Positions 44,282 to 56,965 are shown, numbered from the stretch's first letter. The stretch is DNA of 64,000 nucleotides from Histoplasma ohiense (GCA_017607445.1 JAEVHH010000003.1:806001-870000); one strand, 5' to 3'. Notes: generated by a model not told the origin, from the sequence alone. Program-made: numbers and translations.

Positions 44282-45087
44282 TTAAGCTAGCATTGGAGTC
44301 GGCGATGATTTGTCTCCTGCTGCTGGAGGAGGCGGTGGAACCTAATAATTGAAGAATATAAGTTAGGCATAGGGAATTATTGGATTAAAAAAAAAGGCGA
44401 TTGCTTGTCGTACATCTAATCTTGTATTTTCCGCGAACATTCTTTGGAACCCAATTCCGACGCCTTCAATCACAGCCAAGAAACAGCCGCACATGATGGC
44501 GGAGTTTCTGGCGGCTCTCACACCACCGCGAATGGCAAGCGCGCCGCCTGTAAAAAAGCCCGCGATAACTAGAGCAAAATATCGTCAGATACCCAGAAAA
44601 AAATATTGTTCCAGACAGACGGTATTATCCCGATAAAACTACCCCCAAAACTGATGCTAGTAGACCCATTTGCTGCTCTCTGGAGACGAGAAGTCAAACT
44701 AAGGGTAGTGGATTCAGGGCACGAGGAGGTGCTGCACATACTGGCATTATACGGATCCTCCTTCTTCCTTATCCCCTTAACTGCACAGTCAAATGTCGAG
44801 AACAGGCCACCCCATACACCGAAGTTTCCACCAACAACGGGAGCTCGAGCCTTGATTGCCGTGATGGCACCTATCCGCCGTTCGCCGTAAGGGCTGTTTC
44901 GAAAACCTTTCACGCCGTGCCAGACTGCACCACCGATGGCCTGCAGCAAAAGCAGAAAACAAATGATCAGCTACACGGAGCAGTCAAGTATTTGAAAACA
45001 GGGACGGAAACAACTTACTCCCATACTAAAGGCACCGCCGAAATCACTCAACGTAACCCAAGGGCAGGGATCTCTCGAATGATCCAT
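44282..45087 (-). CDS. tim17: Mitochondrial import translocase subunit Tim17
   Basis: Exons 45087-45019, 44940-44742, 44568-44414 and 44341-44282 give 160 residues. The product begins MDHSRDPCPWVTLSDFGGAF and continues SMGAIGGAVWHGVKGFRNSP, RRIGAITAIKARAPVVGGNFGVWGGLFSTFDC, RKKEDPYNAIIAGFFTGGALAIRGG, the unmistakable Tim17 sequence with the four glycine-rich membrane segments and the acidic N-terminus needed for channel gating. The C-terminus is Pro-rich (VPPPPPAAGDKSSPTPMLA). It acts with Tim23 and Tim44 in the inner membrane to import presequence-bearing proteins. All three introns have GT-AG borders; the last has a GCCTAAC branch site. The length equals that of other fungal Tim17. Confidence 0.96.
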
Positions 45088-45977
45088 TGTGACGGTATAT
45101 GTGAGGAAGGTTTAACGAGGAGCGGAGGTGAATCGAAATAAACTTGAAGTTATCGACGTCAAGATATCTGACGATTAGCCAACGAGGTCGTCGATTCGGA
45201 GAAACAAGTAAGCCCGGAAAATAGCTAGCGGAACGAAAATGATATGAAAAATCTATCTTTTCTGTCCTTTGTCTAGCCTGCGACGATCCAGCGCGGCGAA
45301 CGCTCCGAGCTTCCAACGTCAAAAGATGATTAACAATAGTGGCTCGACAATACTCCCGCGGAGAGTTAAATGGCGGTAATGCAAGAGAGGCGGTAATGAA
45401 AGCCTCAGAAAGGGGATATATGTGAAAGAGGGGGCAATGTGTCGTCTGCGATAGAGGAGTGCTCGGAAAGCATCAATACTACCACTAAATGTCCTCCGAT
45501 CAAAAACTTTCGCTTTCGCCAGAACGGGCTTGACACAGTCACGTGCATATTTATAATGTCACATGATATCAAGCTTGTTGAAAGCAGCTCTGCCCTACAT
45601 GTCAACATGAACTGCTCCCGTCCTACTTTGTTAAATTCAAGTTGTCTTACGATCGAGAAGGTGGATCCCCGGGTTACTTGCAGCGGAGGATTTCATGATC
45701 TGTGAAGATGCTCTAATATTCCCTATTATGTTTCATCACATCATATCCCCTGGAAACGCCTATACAGATACAAAATTTGGATCTTCGTACAGTACATAGA
45801 AAGTCTGTGCCGATATCACCCCATATTCACTCTTCTTGACAAACTTGAAACATTCACCACTCCGGCGCTCTTTACTACTAGTATTTCAAAATGACTCGTA
45901 CCAACACGCCCATGTTGCTCAGTCCGCTCGCTCTAGGTTGACTTGTTGATCCGGTTCCTTCCTGCCGTGCGGGCAGA
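45088..45977. other. Intergenic
   Basis: Promoter region of tim17 and 3' side of the next minus-strand gene. No gene is supported. Confidence 0.45.
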
Positions 45978-46514
45978 TCAATGAGGGGGCTTTTTCGCCG
46001 GATCATACTCATAAATCTCCCAATCGTCCGGGTTGTTCCCCGTGGGAGTGACGCCTAGAACTGCGACTCTGTTCTTCAGCAATTCCGGGTATTCCTCCTC
46101 CCACCAAATTGACCTTTCGTTTGCATCCTTGCCGTCGGGGAGGATTAAGTAGGCATAATTCTTCGTCAGTTGCCCCATCGCTTTGGAAGTGCGTCTGAAA
46201 AGATCATCTCTAGACCTTGCGTCACTGACGCACTTGGCCATCCAATCCGCCCATTTCGGATCCGCCATGAAATAGGTGAAGTCTTTTGAGCATTCCGACT
46301 TTGCGTATTTCGAAGCTTGTTCTGTTGTTCCTGGGTAGGTGTAAAAGACAGTGTTCTCACCGATCCCTTTATCTTTTAAGAAATCGGAGATCTCCTCGAG
46401 AGAAGGGCAATTGTTTTGCCGTTTCCACAGCTGATTTTCGAGCGGCTCGGGCAGCACGGAGGCTAGAGCGACCAGGAAGAAGGAAGCGAAAGTGAAGAGG
46501 ATACGAAATTTCAT
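45978..46514 (-). CDS. Small secreted protein with Kex2 site
   Basis: One exon, 178 residues, from ATG 46514 (MKFRILFTFASFFLVALAS, a signal peptide). A Kex2 site (LWKR|QNN) follows about ten residues later, so a propeptide is probably removed. The mature part contains CPSLEEISDFLKDKG, ENTVFYTYPGTTEQASKYAKSE, SKAMGQLTKNYAYLILPDG, SIWWEEEYPELLKNRVAVLGV and a C-terminal DDWEIYEYDP. The overall pattern (TVFYT...A..A...; YVLLP; SIW...E.P.L) is shared with secreted ascomycete proteins of unknown function; I cannot name it. Three Cys are left in the mature chain. An extracellular role is likely. Confidence 0.75.
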   Translation of the reverse strand: MKFRILFTFASFFLVALASVLPEPLENQLWKRQNNCPSLEEISDFLKDKGIGENTVFYTYPGTTEQASKYAKSECSKDFTYFMADPKWADWMAKCVSDARSRDDLFRRTSKAMGQLTKNYAYLILPDGKDANERSIWWEEEYPELLKNRVAVLGVTPTGNNPDDWEIYEYDPAKKPPH

Positions 46515-47723
46515 GATATCAACGTTTTGCACACTATGAGGATGAATATATGTTGTGCTTTTGAGATGTGATTGTTTGATTAGAAAGAATTCGTTTTCGC
46601 GTTGGAATGTATAGTGGATTATGGTGGTCATTCGACACAAATGCAATGGGGATTCATGACCATTTTATCATGAATCAACGAGAAGCATATTCTATCAAAA
46701 AAAGATTGAACCAGCATCGCCGGGGCTTTCGAAATGCTTCTTTTTCCTCTTCCCCTGTTCGAGAATTCTATTTTCATTACTTCCCTTTATGAGGGTTGCT
46801 ATTTTCCGCAACTGCCGAATACCTCTGTCTTTTTTCGGTTCGACGTAGGTGCACGGCAGACAAAGTCCAGCACTTTGACGTATCTCACCGTCCGCAATAC
46901 CTCAGCTGCTGAATATAGATGAAGGTCAAAGCTGTCAAATGTCTCAGCATTCTCATCTTGCAGCAACATGAGGGGGGGATGGAAAAATGGTTTTTGTTTC
47001 ATCTATTTCAGTTGCGGGTTTGAAACTGATTTTCGGGAAGATATCATTACTATTCCTATCACCGACGTCACCCCAACAGCTAAACATAGTCTCGGCAACC
47101 TAAAATGCGAAACTTGCTATGCACTGACAGATTTCTGCTACTGCACAATACTCACCGACCCATGTTACTGAGCACTTCACAATCGAGGGCAATTTGCGAG
47201 CGAAGTCAAAACCGGGGGAGGGGACAGATAAGAAGCTTAGGGAGCACGATTGACCGTAAACCCCTCCGGCCTTTGCAGGGAGGTTAGCATCGTGATCAAC
47301 CGTGGGTCTCGGATTATTGAATGTTTCCGATTTCAAAGAGTTCTATTTCCAGCTTCCCTTCCAAAACACACTCACACTTCACGTATACTAAGTTGCTCGG
47401 CTTCAAAGATCAACGGCAAGGACTTATTGAATCGGGATATGACTTCCGGATGTGTGACCGTCAAGGAATGGAACTGCTGCCGAATCTGCTTGCTGGACGC
47501 ATTACTATTTCGAACGAGTGAGTCCTTCCATGCTAGAAGCTAAAGAACCCGTCGATTCTTGTCTCCGGTAGTACTGGCTTGGCTGTACAAACGGCTGTGA
47601 TTGGTTCATCCCTCATGGGCTAATCTTTCTCAATCACTACCTCATCTCATCGAGAATGCCTTAACTCGTCGCACAACTCAACTCTGGATTATTCCTCGCA
47701 ACTCATTTTTTACCCTTGCAACA
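46515..47723. other. Intergenic, divergent promoters
   Basis: This lies between the minus-strand secreted protein gene and the plus-strand ankyrin gene. No gene is supported; the small open frames on both strands overlap one another. Confidence 0.45.
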
Positions 47724-48548
47724 ATGGCCTCGGTCGAAAAGCAGTTGCTCGAGCGCTGCTCAGCCGGCGATCACGACTCTGTCCACACTCTCCTGGACAA
47801 CAACCAGCCAGCATCGCCAGACTTGGTGAATCAGCTGTTGGCTGCAACCATTGCTTCTGGGCAGATAGACCTTGCCAAATCTTTACTATCTCGATATCCC
47901 GACATTTCGTTATCGATGTTGCCTGTTCGCGAGGCAACCGACACTGCATCAATCCCGTTGTTTCAAGTACTCTATGAGAAAAATCCATCTATCGTGCATA
48001 TGGAGTTTGAGAGAGAAGGCACACCCCTTGCACTAGCAGCTATGTGCGGCAGGCCTATTGAATTTATCTCCTATCTCTTATCCTGCGGTGCAAACCCGAA
48101 CCAGCCACCTTCTATTATCCCATTCCCAGTGGCCAGTGCAATATTCGGCTACAAGGGGTCGACAGAAGTAGCGATGCTTCTGTTGAAAAACGGCGCCAAG
48201 CTGCAACACACGGGCGCTCTGTGCATGGCTGCTTCTAGAGGCTATCTCGAGGCCGTGCAATTTCTTTTAGAACACGGGGCAACACCAGCAACAGATCAGC
48301 GAGAAGACGGTATCCCAGATCTCACTGGCATTGGGCCGGCGTTAAACATTGCTGTGTACAAAGGCCACTTGGAGATTGTTGATTTACTGCTCAAGCACGG
48401 AGCAGACATTAGTCAGAAGAACCGTGATGAAAAGACAGCATTGGACATTGCCGAAGAAAAAGGCTATACCCAAATCTTGGAGTTACTGAGAGGACATAAA
48501 AATGTAACTACTACTACTACTACTACTACTACTACTGGGGACAATTAA
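47724..48548 (+). CDS. Ankyrin-repeat protein with poly-Thr tail
   Basis: One exon, 274 residues, from ATG 47724 (MASVEKQLLERCSAGDHDSV); the longer frame upstream adds 41 residues with no family character. About six ankyrin repeats are visible, the clearest being GTPLALAAMCGRPIEFISYLLSCGANPN, GALCMAASRGYLEAVQFLLEHGATP, GPALNIAVYKGHLEIVDLLLKHGADIS and KTALDIAEEKGYTQILELLRG. The protein is probably a soluble binding module. The C-terminus is VTTTTTTTTTTGDN, ten Thr coded by a perfect ACT repeat, so its length may vary between strains. No other domain is seen. Confidence 0.8.
   Translation: MASVEKQLLERCSAGDHDSVHTLLDNNQPASPDLVNQLLAATIASGQIDLAKSLLSRYPDISLSMLPVREATDTASIPLFQVLYEKNPSIVHMEFEREGTPLALAAMCGRPIEFISYLLSCGANPNQPPSIIPFPVASAIFGYKGSTEVAMLLLKNGAKLQHTGALCMAASRGYLEAVQFLLEHGATPATDQREDGIPDLTGIGPALNIAVYKGHLEIVDLLLKHGADISQKNRDEKTALDIAEEKGYTQILELLRGHKNVTTTTTTTTTTGDN
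48507..48536 (+). repeat. (ACT)10 microsatellite inside a CDS
   Basis: Ten uninterrupted ACT triplets in frame with the ankyrin-protein gene, coding Thr10 near its C-terminus. Confidence 0.95.
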
Positions 48549-49427
48549 ATCTAGCACAAATCAAATGTTGTTTATTTTCACGTTAAGCAAATAATACCAT
48601 CCGCGCCCTTCTCCACCAAATACGTGATTCAAGATTTATTTGGGTAAGAGATACAGCCCTCACAGCCTCCTCGGCATGCTTGGTCTAAAAATTGGACATG
48701 AAACCACCATCAAACCCCGCCAAACCCCTCGAACCCCCTTCCCCACCAAACATAACTATCAACCCATCCGCCCAAGTATGTCCTTAATATAGAGACACCT
48801 GACTTCACTTTTTTTGACTGACTTGACATTAAGCCTAAGAGACACACAAGGGCGATATGAATAGATTTTTTTTCCCCCGATGAATAAGTTCTTTTGTTCC
48901 ATACTCCACCATGCCTTGCATCACAGTAACAGTTCGGAGAGCAAGAACTTGCCGTAGTTGCTATTCTCTCCACCCCGGGAATCATTCATCGCCTCGATAG
49001 CAAGTTGGTGATGGGGGCCATGGCACTATTTTTATGTCATTCTATTTTCAAGAATGCGAAAAGCCAGAATAGATCAATGAATCCACGGAGATGGACTGCT
49101 ACGCAGCACGAGGTTGCCATAGGAAGAGGGTCGATATAGATATATAAACCACCAACTCGTTGCAAACAAGAGACACATTTATGTTCACCCAATATTCCAA
49201 AACACTCTTCTATTGTACACCCTGCTTCTATATCATCTTTTTATACCATCTTAGAGTTGTTCAGCATTTCCTAAAATATTCAAAATATCAATTTCCCATG
49301 TTGCTTCATTGGTTTTCCATCTATAATTATTGAATAATTGTAGAATAGTTATTCATAAGTTCACCTGTTCGAAACGTCGCCGTCTATTTTCCATCAAGCC
49401 GAGAGCGGAGCAGAAGAAATCCAGGAG
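48549..49427. other. Intergenic
   Basis: 3' region of the ankyrin gene and promoter of the SGNH hydrolase gene. No gene is supported. Confidence 0.45.
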
Positions 49428-51577
49428 ATGAAGACACTATTTCCATCGCTTTCAGCATTCCTCCTTCTGTGTGCCGAATGGGCCAGTGCAGACCATCCCG
49501 GAATACCAGATGCTCTCGTGGAGGCTGCTCCGTTCTCGCAATTCAAAAACGTAGCTATACTTGGGGATAGTTATGCTGCTGGAATAGGTGCCGGGAAGCT
49601 CCTGGGAAGCAAGGAAGATAAGAAGTGTTCGCGCTACGACGGCGCATACGGTCCCGTTTTATTGTCGCTATCCAAGGATAACAAGCCTAAATCTCAGTTC
49701 ATTGCCTGCTCTGGAGATACCTCGGACGGCATCAAGAAGCAAGCCGAATCTTTGGACGACAAGTCTCATGATCTGGTAACGTTGTCTGCAGGGGGAAATG
49801 ATGCCCTCCTTGCAACCATTCTGATGAAGTGTATCCTTCTCCCATCAACCATGAAAAGCTGTGATAACGCCCTTGCGGAATCGGAAAAGATTATCAACAA
49901 CAAGCTCCAAGGCAATATCGAGGGTCTCCTGAAAGTGGTCAACAAAAAGATGAAGGACGACGGCATTGTCCTATATACCCTCTATGCAACTTTCTTCAAT
50001 TCCGAAACAGACAAGTGCGACAAGGAGAGCTGGAATTATCTGGGACCGGTAACTATAGGGGGGGTAGGGAGTCTGAAGTTAACGAAAGATCTCCGCAGGA
50101 CATTCAACAGGCTAGTAACGAAGGCGAACGACAAAATTTCCAAGGCCATTGAGAACGCCAATAAAGACAAACGCGTCAAAGTGGTGCCTGTCGCTTGGGA
50201 CAAGTATGTGGTTGAATCGAAGGGGCGGTTCTGTGAAGAAGACCCAGAGAGTAAGAACAAAGCATTTTTCCAGCCCAAAAACCCGCTCCCCATAAAGGCC
50301 GTCGAGGATGATGCCGAGAATCCCAACCCTGCCGAGAAGGCTGCTGCGAAGGCTGCTGCGAGTCCCAACCCTGCCGAGAGTCCGGACCCTGCTAAGACCT
50401 CCGACCCTGCTAAGACTCCCAATCATGCTGTGAAGGACATGGAGGTTATCCAGAAGCGTGTACCAGACGGCATCGGCAAGGTGTTCCATCCCAATGAGCT
50501 CGGGCAAGGCATAATTGCGACACACGCAATCTTGGCTTTGTATCAAGCACTGGAACCACCAAAAGTTTGCAAGATGAAAAGGCCGAAACCAACATGTAAC
50601 ATGGACTGGGCATCTGAGTTGCCATTCAACGTTTTCGACAAGACTTATGACAATTTCTGCAAAAGAGTAGAAGCCATGGAACATTTCCCTTTTGAGCTGA
50701 AGGTCAATTCAGACGGAAGCAATGCGAGCCCAGGTATAATCGTCCAGGATCCTTCGAATTATCCGTGGTGGCCTCTCTTTGGTTTCCAAAAGCGAACACC
50801 ACCTCCCAACCCCAAAGCGTTCGACGATGTCCATATCATTTTCGACTGGTTACCGCGATCCAGACCCTGCAAGATGAGCTGCAAAAACGCACTCAACACA
50901 ATCACCGCGTCTCCTTGTAAGTCTCATATTTTATCAATCCCTCAGTCAACCTCGCATGTCTAACGTCGTTCAAAAAATAGGTGGACACACCGGCCGCCAG
51001 ATGAACACAATGGCAGTCTATGGGGAAATTGACGTAGGCTGCGGCGTCTACAGATACAAACTTGATGGTCCAAAGGATGTTGTGCCACCACCCCCCGAAA
51101 AAGAACCAGATCCGATAAAGCCAGAGCTCTCAAAAATCCACTGCTACAAAACAAATGAGTTCGGCGAGCACGATGATGTACACCCTCTGATTCAGCGGAT
51201 GCTCATCAAACCAGCGTGTAAACCGGCCAAAGGCAAGACCATGCGTGAAGGCGACGACCCCATTGTATATGATACCACAAGCAAGGGGGCCCCATATTAT
51301 TATGAAATCAAATGGAAGCACAAGTGCAAGAGTACCGTTAAAGAGTTGGATCCGTATCATCCAGTTCCAGGTGATAAAAGTGTCGTGTGCGAAAAACTGT
51401 TCTATAGGGCTTATAAAGAGTGTGAGTTTCACGATTCCCTCATCGCATATTCATCTCTTGTGTGTTCTTCAGCTAATTCGAGTGTTCTTCCTTTGCGCAG
51501 GCAATAATGGGGGTACTGGTGGTTCTTTCGACATCGGGTGTCTGCGATATGACTTTGCCGCCATGCCTAAGAAGTAG
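49428..51577 (+). CDS. Secreted SGNH hydrolase with Cys-bearing C-terminal domain
   Basis: Exons 49428-50916, 50981-51421 and 51501-51577 give 668 residues. MKTLFPSLSAFLLLCAEWASA is a signal peptide. The SGNH/GDSL hydrolase part spans about 35-375: block I FKNVAILGDSYAAGIG with the catalytic Ser, block III TLSAGGNDALL with the oxyanion Asn, and GKVFHPNELGQG with the catalytic His. A Pro/Ala/Asp-rich tract with NPAE/DPAK repeats at about 288-335 is inserted before the last block. The C-terminal 290 residues contain paired Cys and GRQMNTMAVYGEIDVGCGVY and GGSFDIGCLRYDF, both Gly/Asp/Cys motifs that close the protein. It is probably an extracellular ester hydrolase; the substrate is unknown. Both introns (64 and 79 nt) split Cys codons. 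Confidence 0.85.
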
Positions 51578-52486
51578 CATGTCGAAGCATTTTTAAAGGG
51601 GGACATGTAAAGGAAAAACCATTAAGGGTTGTTGGAAGACTGAGTTTTTATTATCTAGGAATAGATTTAGAGTGATGGAAAACGTAATTAGCGGACTGTT
51701 CTAAAATTTAGCGGAATATCCATTTCAGTTTGTTTCTTTTCTTCAGCGCGCACTAACCTTAGTTTTTGTTTTTGGTCCTCTCTTTCATTAGAATATGCAG
51801 TCACTTCATACAAGACATCAGCATCGCAGACATAATAACTTCAGAATCAAGTGGGCCATGAAAACGAAATAGACCTCGTTTAGGTAAGGAAAACCCCTAT
51901 CTATTTGCACCTTGGGAGTGGCTTCAGGAGAATCTATAATTTTGAAATCAACCATCAGTACTTCTAGTGGAGATATGTGAAAGCGTTCTTGGTACATATG
52001 TACGATCGGTCAAAGAACGAAATGACAAAAAATATATAACACGGAAGATAATAATAAATTTTGTGCAGAATGGGAGGTGGCAGACAAAAAGGGCGGGGGG
52101 AATTATGATTGAAAATAATTAAAATCATCAATAGCGTGAAAGATTCCCAATACGGTGCCCCGTAGTACCAAATTCCAAAAAAGAAAGGAAGGAAGGAAGG
52201 AAGAAAAGAGAAAGAAAAGAAAAAGAAAAAGAAAAAAAGAGCAAGAAAAAAAAATGCTTAAGAAATCGTAGTGTAACATATCGACATATAATTCATTATG
52301 TTGGTATCCCCTGCTAGATAGTTACAATCAACTAACCATCCACCTCCATCACTGTGCAAATAAAGGTGAGAAAATAAAATAAAGAAATTAGAAGAGGTAT
52401 GTCCGGCGGTTTTCCATCATTTTGATATTTTGTAGTTCAAAAAGAAAAAGGAATACAAGTTGACGAGGATGGTCCTTTTCCATGGT
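51578..52486. other. Intergenic between convergent genes
   Basis: 3' regions on both sides. A purine tract built from GAAG, GAAA and AAAAG units lies at about 52183-52254. No gene is seen. Confidence 0.5.
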
Positions 52487-53782
52487 TTATTTGGGCTTGA
52501 ATAGAAGTCGTAGAGGACTATGCTTCTTCGTCTTGTCTTTTTTCTTGGCTTTCTTGTCCCTATCGCCCGATTCAGTCGGCGGAGCGCCGGTGCGTCTTGA
52601 CCGTCTGGAACTTCTGGTCGTATGTGTGTAGTGCGACGCGGTATCCCTGACAGACTCTGCGCCTCTGACACTTCGTCGACCCCCGCCTCCATACTCCGAT
52701 CTAAGGCGGTGGTGATTGCTATGGTCGGTAGGGAAGATTCCAGAGACAGCAGCAGCCCGCGGAGTAATGAACTCTCCATCAACGGAGGTCGCGACACTTT
52801 CCGCCTCGAAATCAGCAACGCCACGCCTCCAGCTCTCCACGCGACTAACGTCCTGGTTGAGCTCTATCAATTCATCCGTACTGCCTTCTGGCTGCGCGCT
52901 GTTCGCGGCCTGGATGCGCTTGACAATCTTATAGCCCCCGAACATGACGACTGTAACACCAATTCCGACCCCAGCGGCAATCATGAATTGAGGGCTTGAT
53001 AAAAGCGCAAATATGGCTGGTGAACTGGATTTCAAGGCTGCCAGTGCTGATGGAGCTAGCTTGGAGGCAAGATTGCTGATTTCTGCTAATGTGAGCGCTA
53101 CGGCAGCCATAGCATCGGGGTTCTTCTGCAAATGGGCCATCGTGGCATGCGCGGAATGTTGAGCACATTCGGCCTCAATGAGAAGCCCTTTGGCTTTTGC
53201 GACTAGGCTACTCATCATGTCCTCGGGATTCGAGGTCACCCGCTCTAGCGAGGCAGGGTGGTATTCACCGTATGCCAGGTCCATGTCAACATTGGGAGCG
53301 GAACGAGACCGATTGCTGGGGTGGAGATATTGGGGCTGACCAGCGACAGCATTGGAAGTGTGGCGACGTGAGAGTTCCCGCTTTGGCATATGATCTGGGT
53401 GGGAGTAAATGGTGTCCGTGTCTTGTTCGATTCCGTGAGGATACCGGCGCGAAGGATGACGATCTAATTCACTGTGCCGAGCCACAGATTTCGATCTTCC
53501 AGGGTATCTTCTTGAGGAGGCCACGGATCGGGAATCGTGAATGTGATAATTCGCCATTGCTCGGCGAGCTTCCAGCTCCGCATTCTTAATCGCTTTGCCT
53601 GCGTTTATTTCGGCTTTGCGTTCTCGATAAGCTAATCTAGCTTCTTTGAACACCCCAAATAGGTGTTTGCTCTAACGAGTATAAGTAGTTGTTATCCAGA
53701 GGCGGATACAGTCATGACTTACTGTGCTCACCATCTTCCCCGACTTGTCGAACACCGCTATGGTTTGGCCGAGCGCAGCCAT
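52487..53782 (-). CDS. Conserved fungal protein with single membrane segment
   Basis: Exons 53782-53723 and 53671-52487 give 414 residues. The N-terminus MAALGQTIAVFDKSGKMVST joined to SKHLFGVFKEARLAYRERKAE is typical of a conserved ascomycete family without assigned function. A basic Arg/Ser/Tyr-rich region (residues 60-160) precedes helical Ala-rich segments (about 165-235), then a Gly/Val-rich membrane span (FMIAAGVGIGVTVVMFGGYKIV). The tail is charged and ends in a strongly basic Lys-rich stretch (DKKAKKKDKTKKHSPLRLLF). The layout suggests a single-pass membrane or tail-anchored-like protein with a large cytosolic part. The intron has GTAAGT and GTTAG borders. Confidence 0.75.
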
Positions 53783-56113
53783 GTTGATGTATGTTTGCTT
53801 TTAACGGGAATCGGATGGGTATGTCCAACAGCGATGTCACAAAAGAACACCAACTTCTGAGGGTATGGATATTGCACGGATTGTATTGACTTTGTTCAAG
53901 AGGCTGGGGCGACGCAGTATGGCGCTTATGAATGGCGGTGTGGATGGGTCGCAGCCGGAATTAGAGGTCCGAGCATGGACCCAGGACTGCGAAATGGCCG
54001 CAAATATATAATGTGTCAAGAAAATGGATTGGTTACTCTGAAGAAACGCTGCTTCATAATGTTTATATTGCTGGGAGAGCTTCAGAAAGGTGGAGTAGAA
54101 CTAAGAATAACTGGGATATGTGGCACTGATAACAGCTATCCAGGGGGTTCGGATGGCTGGTCAGGCCAAAAAGAGTGGGTCTGGTTACAATTTCAAGAGA
54201 ATTCAGGGCTGCTAGGTCGGAGAAATCAAGGAGCTATATAAATGAAATATGGTGATGTTTGCTGGCAGGCCGTGATTGTTGGGCGTTAATTTTGCAGGGC
54301 GGTGCCTGATACTATGGACTATGGGTGGGGCATCCGTTAAGATGAAGCTAATTGTTGGCAACGAAGCGGCCGTCCTCAAGCATGAATCACACAGATAAAA
54401 CGTCAATACTAGTAACCAGCCCTGCAAAACAAGAACGAAAAAGAGAGCGTCGCAGGTGGCGTCATAGGATGCAGGGACAAGTGTTCTAGCGAGGTTGTTC
54501 AATAATGATGACCACCTGGAGCAGCACAGAGGTGTTGTCGTGTCTCATCCCCGTCGAGAGGCGAGGCCTACTGCGTATATGGTTAGACAGTGACATCCGG
54601 GGGGGTGAGGCGTCACTGACTTAAAGCCGCTGGTTGGGCACATGGGAACCACAGAAAATGGGAAGAGTTTTGCATGAACCCAATAGTTGTGAGTAGTTGT
54701 GAGCGCAGAGTAGAACCCCGTTCCAGCCAATGATCCAGAAGACGACGTTGTTGACTTGGTCGACTAGAGTGTGTCCACTGTCCATTGATACGAGTGTTCG
54801 ATGAGTGTCTGAACCTGTTGAAGTTTTTTTTGACGTTCGGCGATGCAGAATAGTCACGTGACACATTATCACGGTAAATGGTGGCGCATGTAACTGCATA
54901 GCCACACGCGGCTCGTATCATGCGCCACTGCAGAGACTTCCCCGGGTTTTCCCGTTCTCCAGTGGCTGGAACATTGGAGGCTGGGACGGTTAGTGTGGAA
55001 CAACTCTCAGCTGAAAAAGATGAAGAATGCGACGATGTGTGGAGCAGCGTGCTCGTTCAGAGAACGCGAGGCGAAGTTGGTCAGGATCTGGGCCCTGGAG
55101 TTAATCATAGCACAAGTGCACACTACTCAGTAGTATTCGTCGGAATCTGCATTTGATGCTCCCATCTTCCTGTTCTCTTCCACTTTATTTCCGAGTATAC
55201 TAGTACTACTGCTAATCTCGCTGGACTCCACTTTGAAATAGACCTGGCTGCATCTCATTCTGTACTCATCTCTACACATGTATCAATCAGCAACTGTAAT
55301 TTGTAGGCACACTACTACTGCTCAATGCGGTAGAATGGTGTGTCATAGGAGCCCAGCGAGTTAGCAATTTAGCACGGGTTGACAAAGTAATTAAGGCGCC
55401 GCGGCGATGTTCCTGTATACTAGTATTTATATCTGTATACCGGTTCTCATGTTAATTCGGTGACGATTTCTTATCCAAACTGGAGGTCAACGCTTGTTGG
55501 TACTAGTATGTTTGTGCTCGTCAAAACGCTTTGTTCTAGGCATGCATGACGACTCTGAGAAGGCATCACATTCTGCTTCCTGGAAGTATTCGGTCATGTC
55601 ATGGAGTAATATACTTTCTTGGACTGTACGTTGAAAATCATTCTGGCTTGCCCCTCTTCAACCTCGAATAAAAGTAGAGGTTCTTGTATATGAGATGGTA
55701 CAGCGTTATGGTTCTGCAGGGAACCTTTTCCTTCCTCCTTATCTTCCTGAAGCAGTAAAATAATCGTTGAACATCTGGATTCCCACGTGGAAATATCTCT
55801 CGATCTGCTGAATTAAAAGCGCCCGTAAACGTTCTGTATGAAACTGACCGCACAGGAAATCCCCAGGTTTCAAAATAAATAAAAAAAAAAAGGGGGGGCT
55901 GGAAAAAGCCCTTGAAACCACATTGCAAAAAAAGTGGTGATGTTATGCGTCACGATGCAATGGCGATGTGCAGAAATCAATTCTCTGCAATGAGTATTCT
56001 GAAATAGAAGGAGACCCAATGGGCAAAAAATTCCTGTGTACATTTCAATTGCGACCAGGTGGCACTTCTTCGCGAAGGATAAGAAGGGGGCCCTATCGCA
56101 GATAAGCAGCAGT

Positions 56114-56143
56114 TCTCTCTCTCTCTCTCTCGCTCTCTCTCTC
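56114..56143. repeat. (TC)n microsatellite
   Basis: About fifteen TC units with one interruption (TCGC). Low-complexity tract. Confidence 0.9.
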
Positions 56144-56615
56144 AAGAATTGGATTATTAAAATTGGAAAATTGGATAAAAATAAAATCCAGAAAAAGAAA
56201 CGTCACAAGAGGGAAATCTCCGAAGCGGTGAGAGAACCAACACTCACATATTTTCCCTGCCTCGATTCTCTGTGCCCTTGGAGTGTCTGAGCCGTCCGCC
56301 GTACATAATATATCCTGCGCCCAGTCGATGCCACCACTCTCACCTCCCATTGCATCATTTCCGACGCAGATAATTCGCGAGAACTCCCGCAAATGCTGAT
56401 GAAGGCGTGCAACAAGCGGCCAGGAAAAGCACTCCTAGCACGGCTTTGCTGGGAGAGAGAACCAAGGTTAGTGGTGACTAGGGCAGGAAGGGATAAAGAC
56501 ACAATATTTGCTTTCCCCCTCAGTAGTAGTAGAAGAAGAAGACAGAGGGCTATTCGTGGTCGCTCCCTTTGACTTGAAACCAAGCCAGATATCCGATGAT
56601 AGTTCCACAGTAGCT

Positions 56616-56687
56616 GGGACCAGCGGAGAAGAAGGGACCAGCGGAGAAGAAGGGACCAGCGGAGAAGAAGGGACCAGCGGAGAAGAA
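56616..56687. repeat. 18-bp minisatellite, four perfect copies
   Basis: Unit GGGACCAGCGGAGAAGAA, repeated four times without mismatch. Read on the plus strand it would code Gly-Thr-Ser-Gly-Glu-Glu in a short open frame (56508-56747) that has no other support. Confidence 0.95.
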
Positions 56688-56965
56688 GGGGTGCAGTCTT
56701 TGAGCCTTGAGAAAAGCGTTTCGTTTTCATTTTATTTTAGCTTTTGACTATCCCCCATTTACCTTGAAGCTAACGGTATTCTTTGGTGGTGGTTAACCAT
56801 TGTCGATGTTAAGGCCGCGAAACATGTGCAGCTCCGACGAGTGGAAACAGCGAAGAAAGTGTGGTGAGATTTTGAGCATTTTGTTTCTCTGCGTTCTTTC
56901 TATCTATCTAAATACCAGCCCGCAAAATGGGGGTTTTCCCATAACACAATATTTCCCTGCATACC

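Noticed and set aside
56508..56747. Short protein with GTSGEE repeats
   Set aside because: It is the read-through of an 18-bp minisatellite in a gene-poor region; the other strand reads just as openly.
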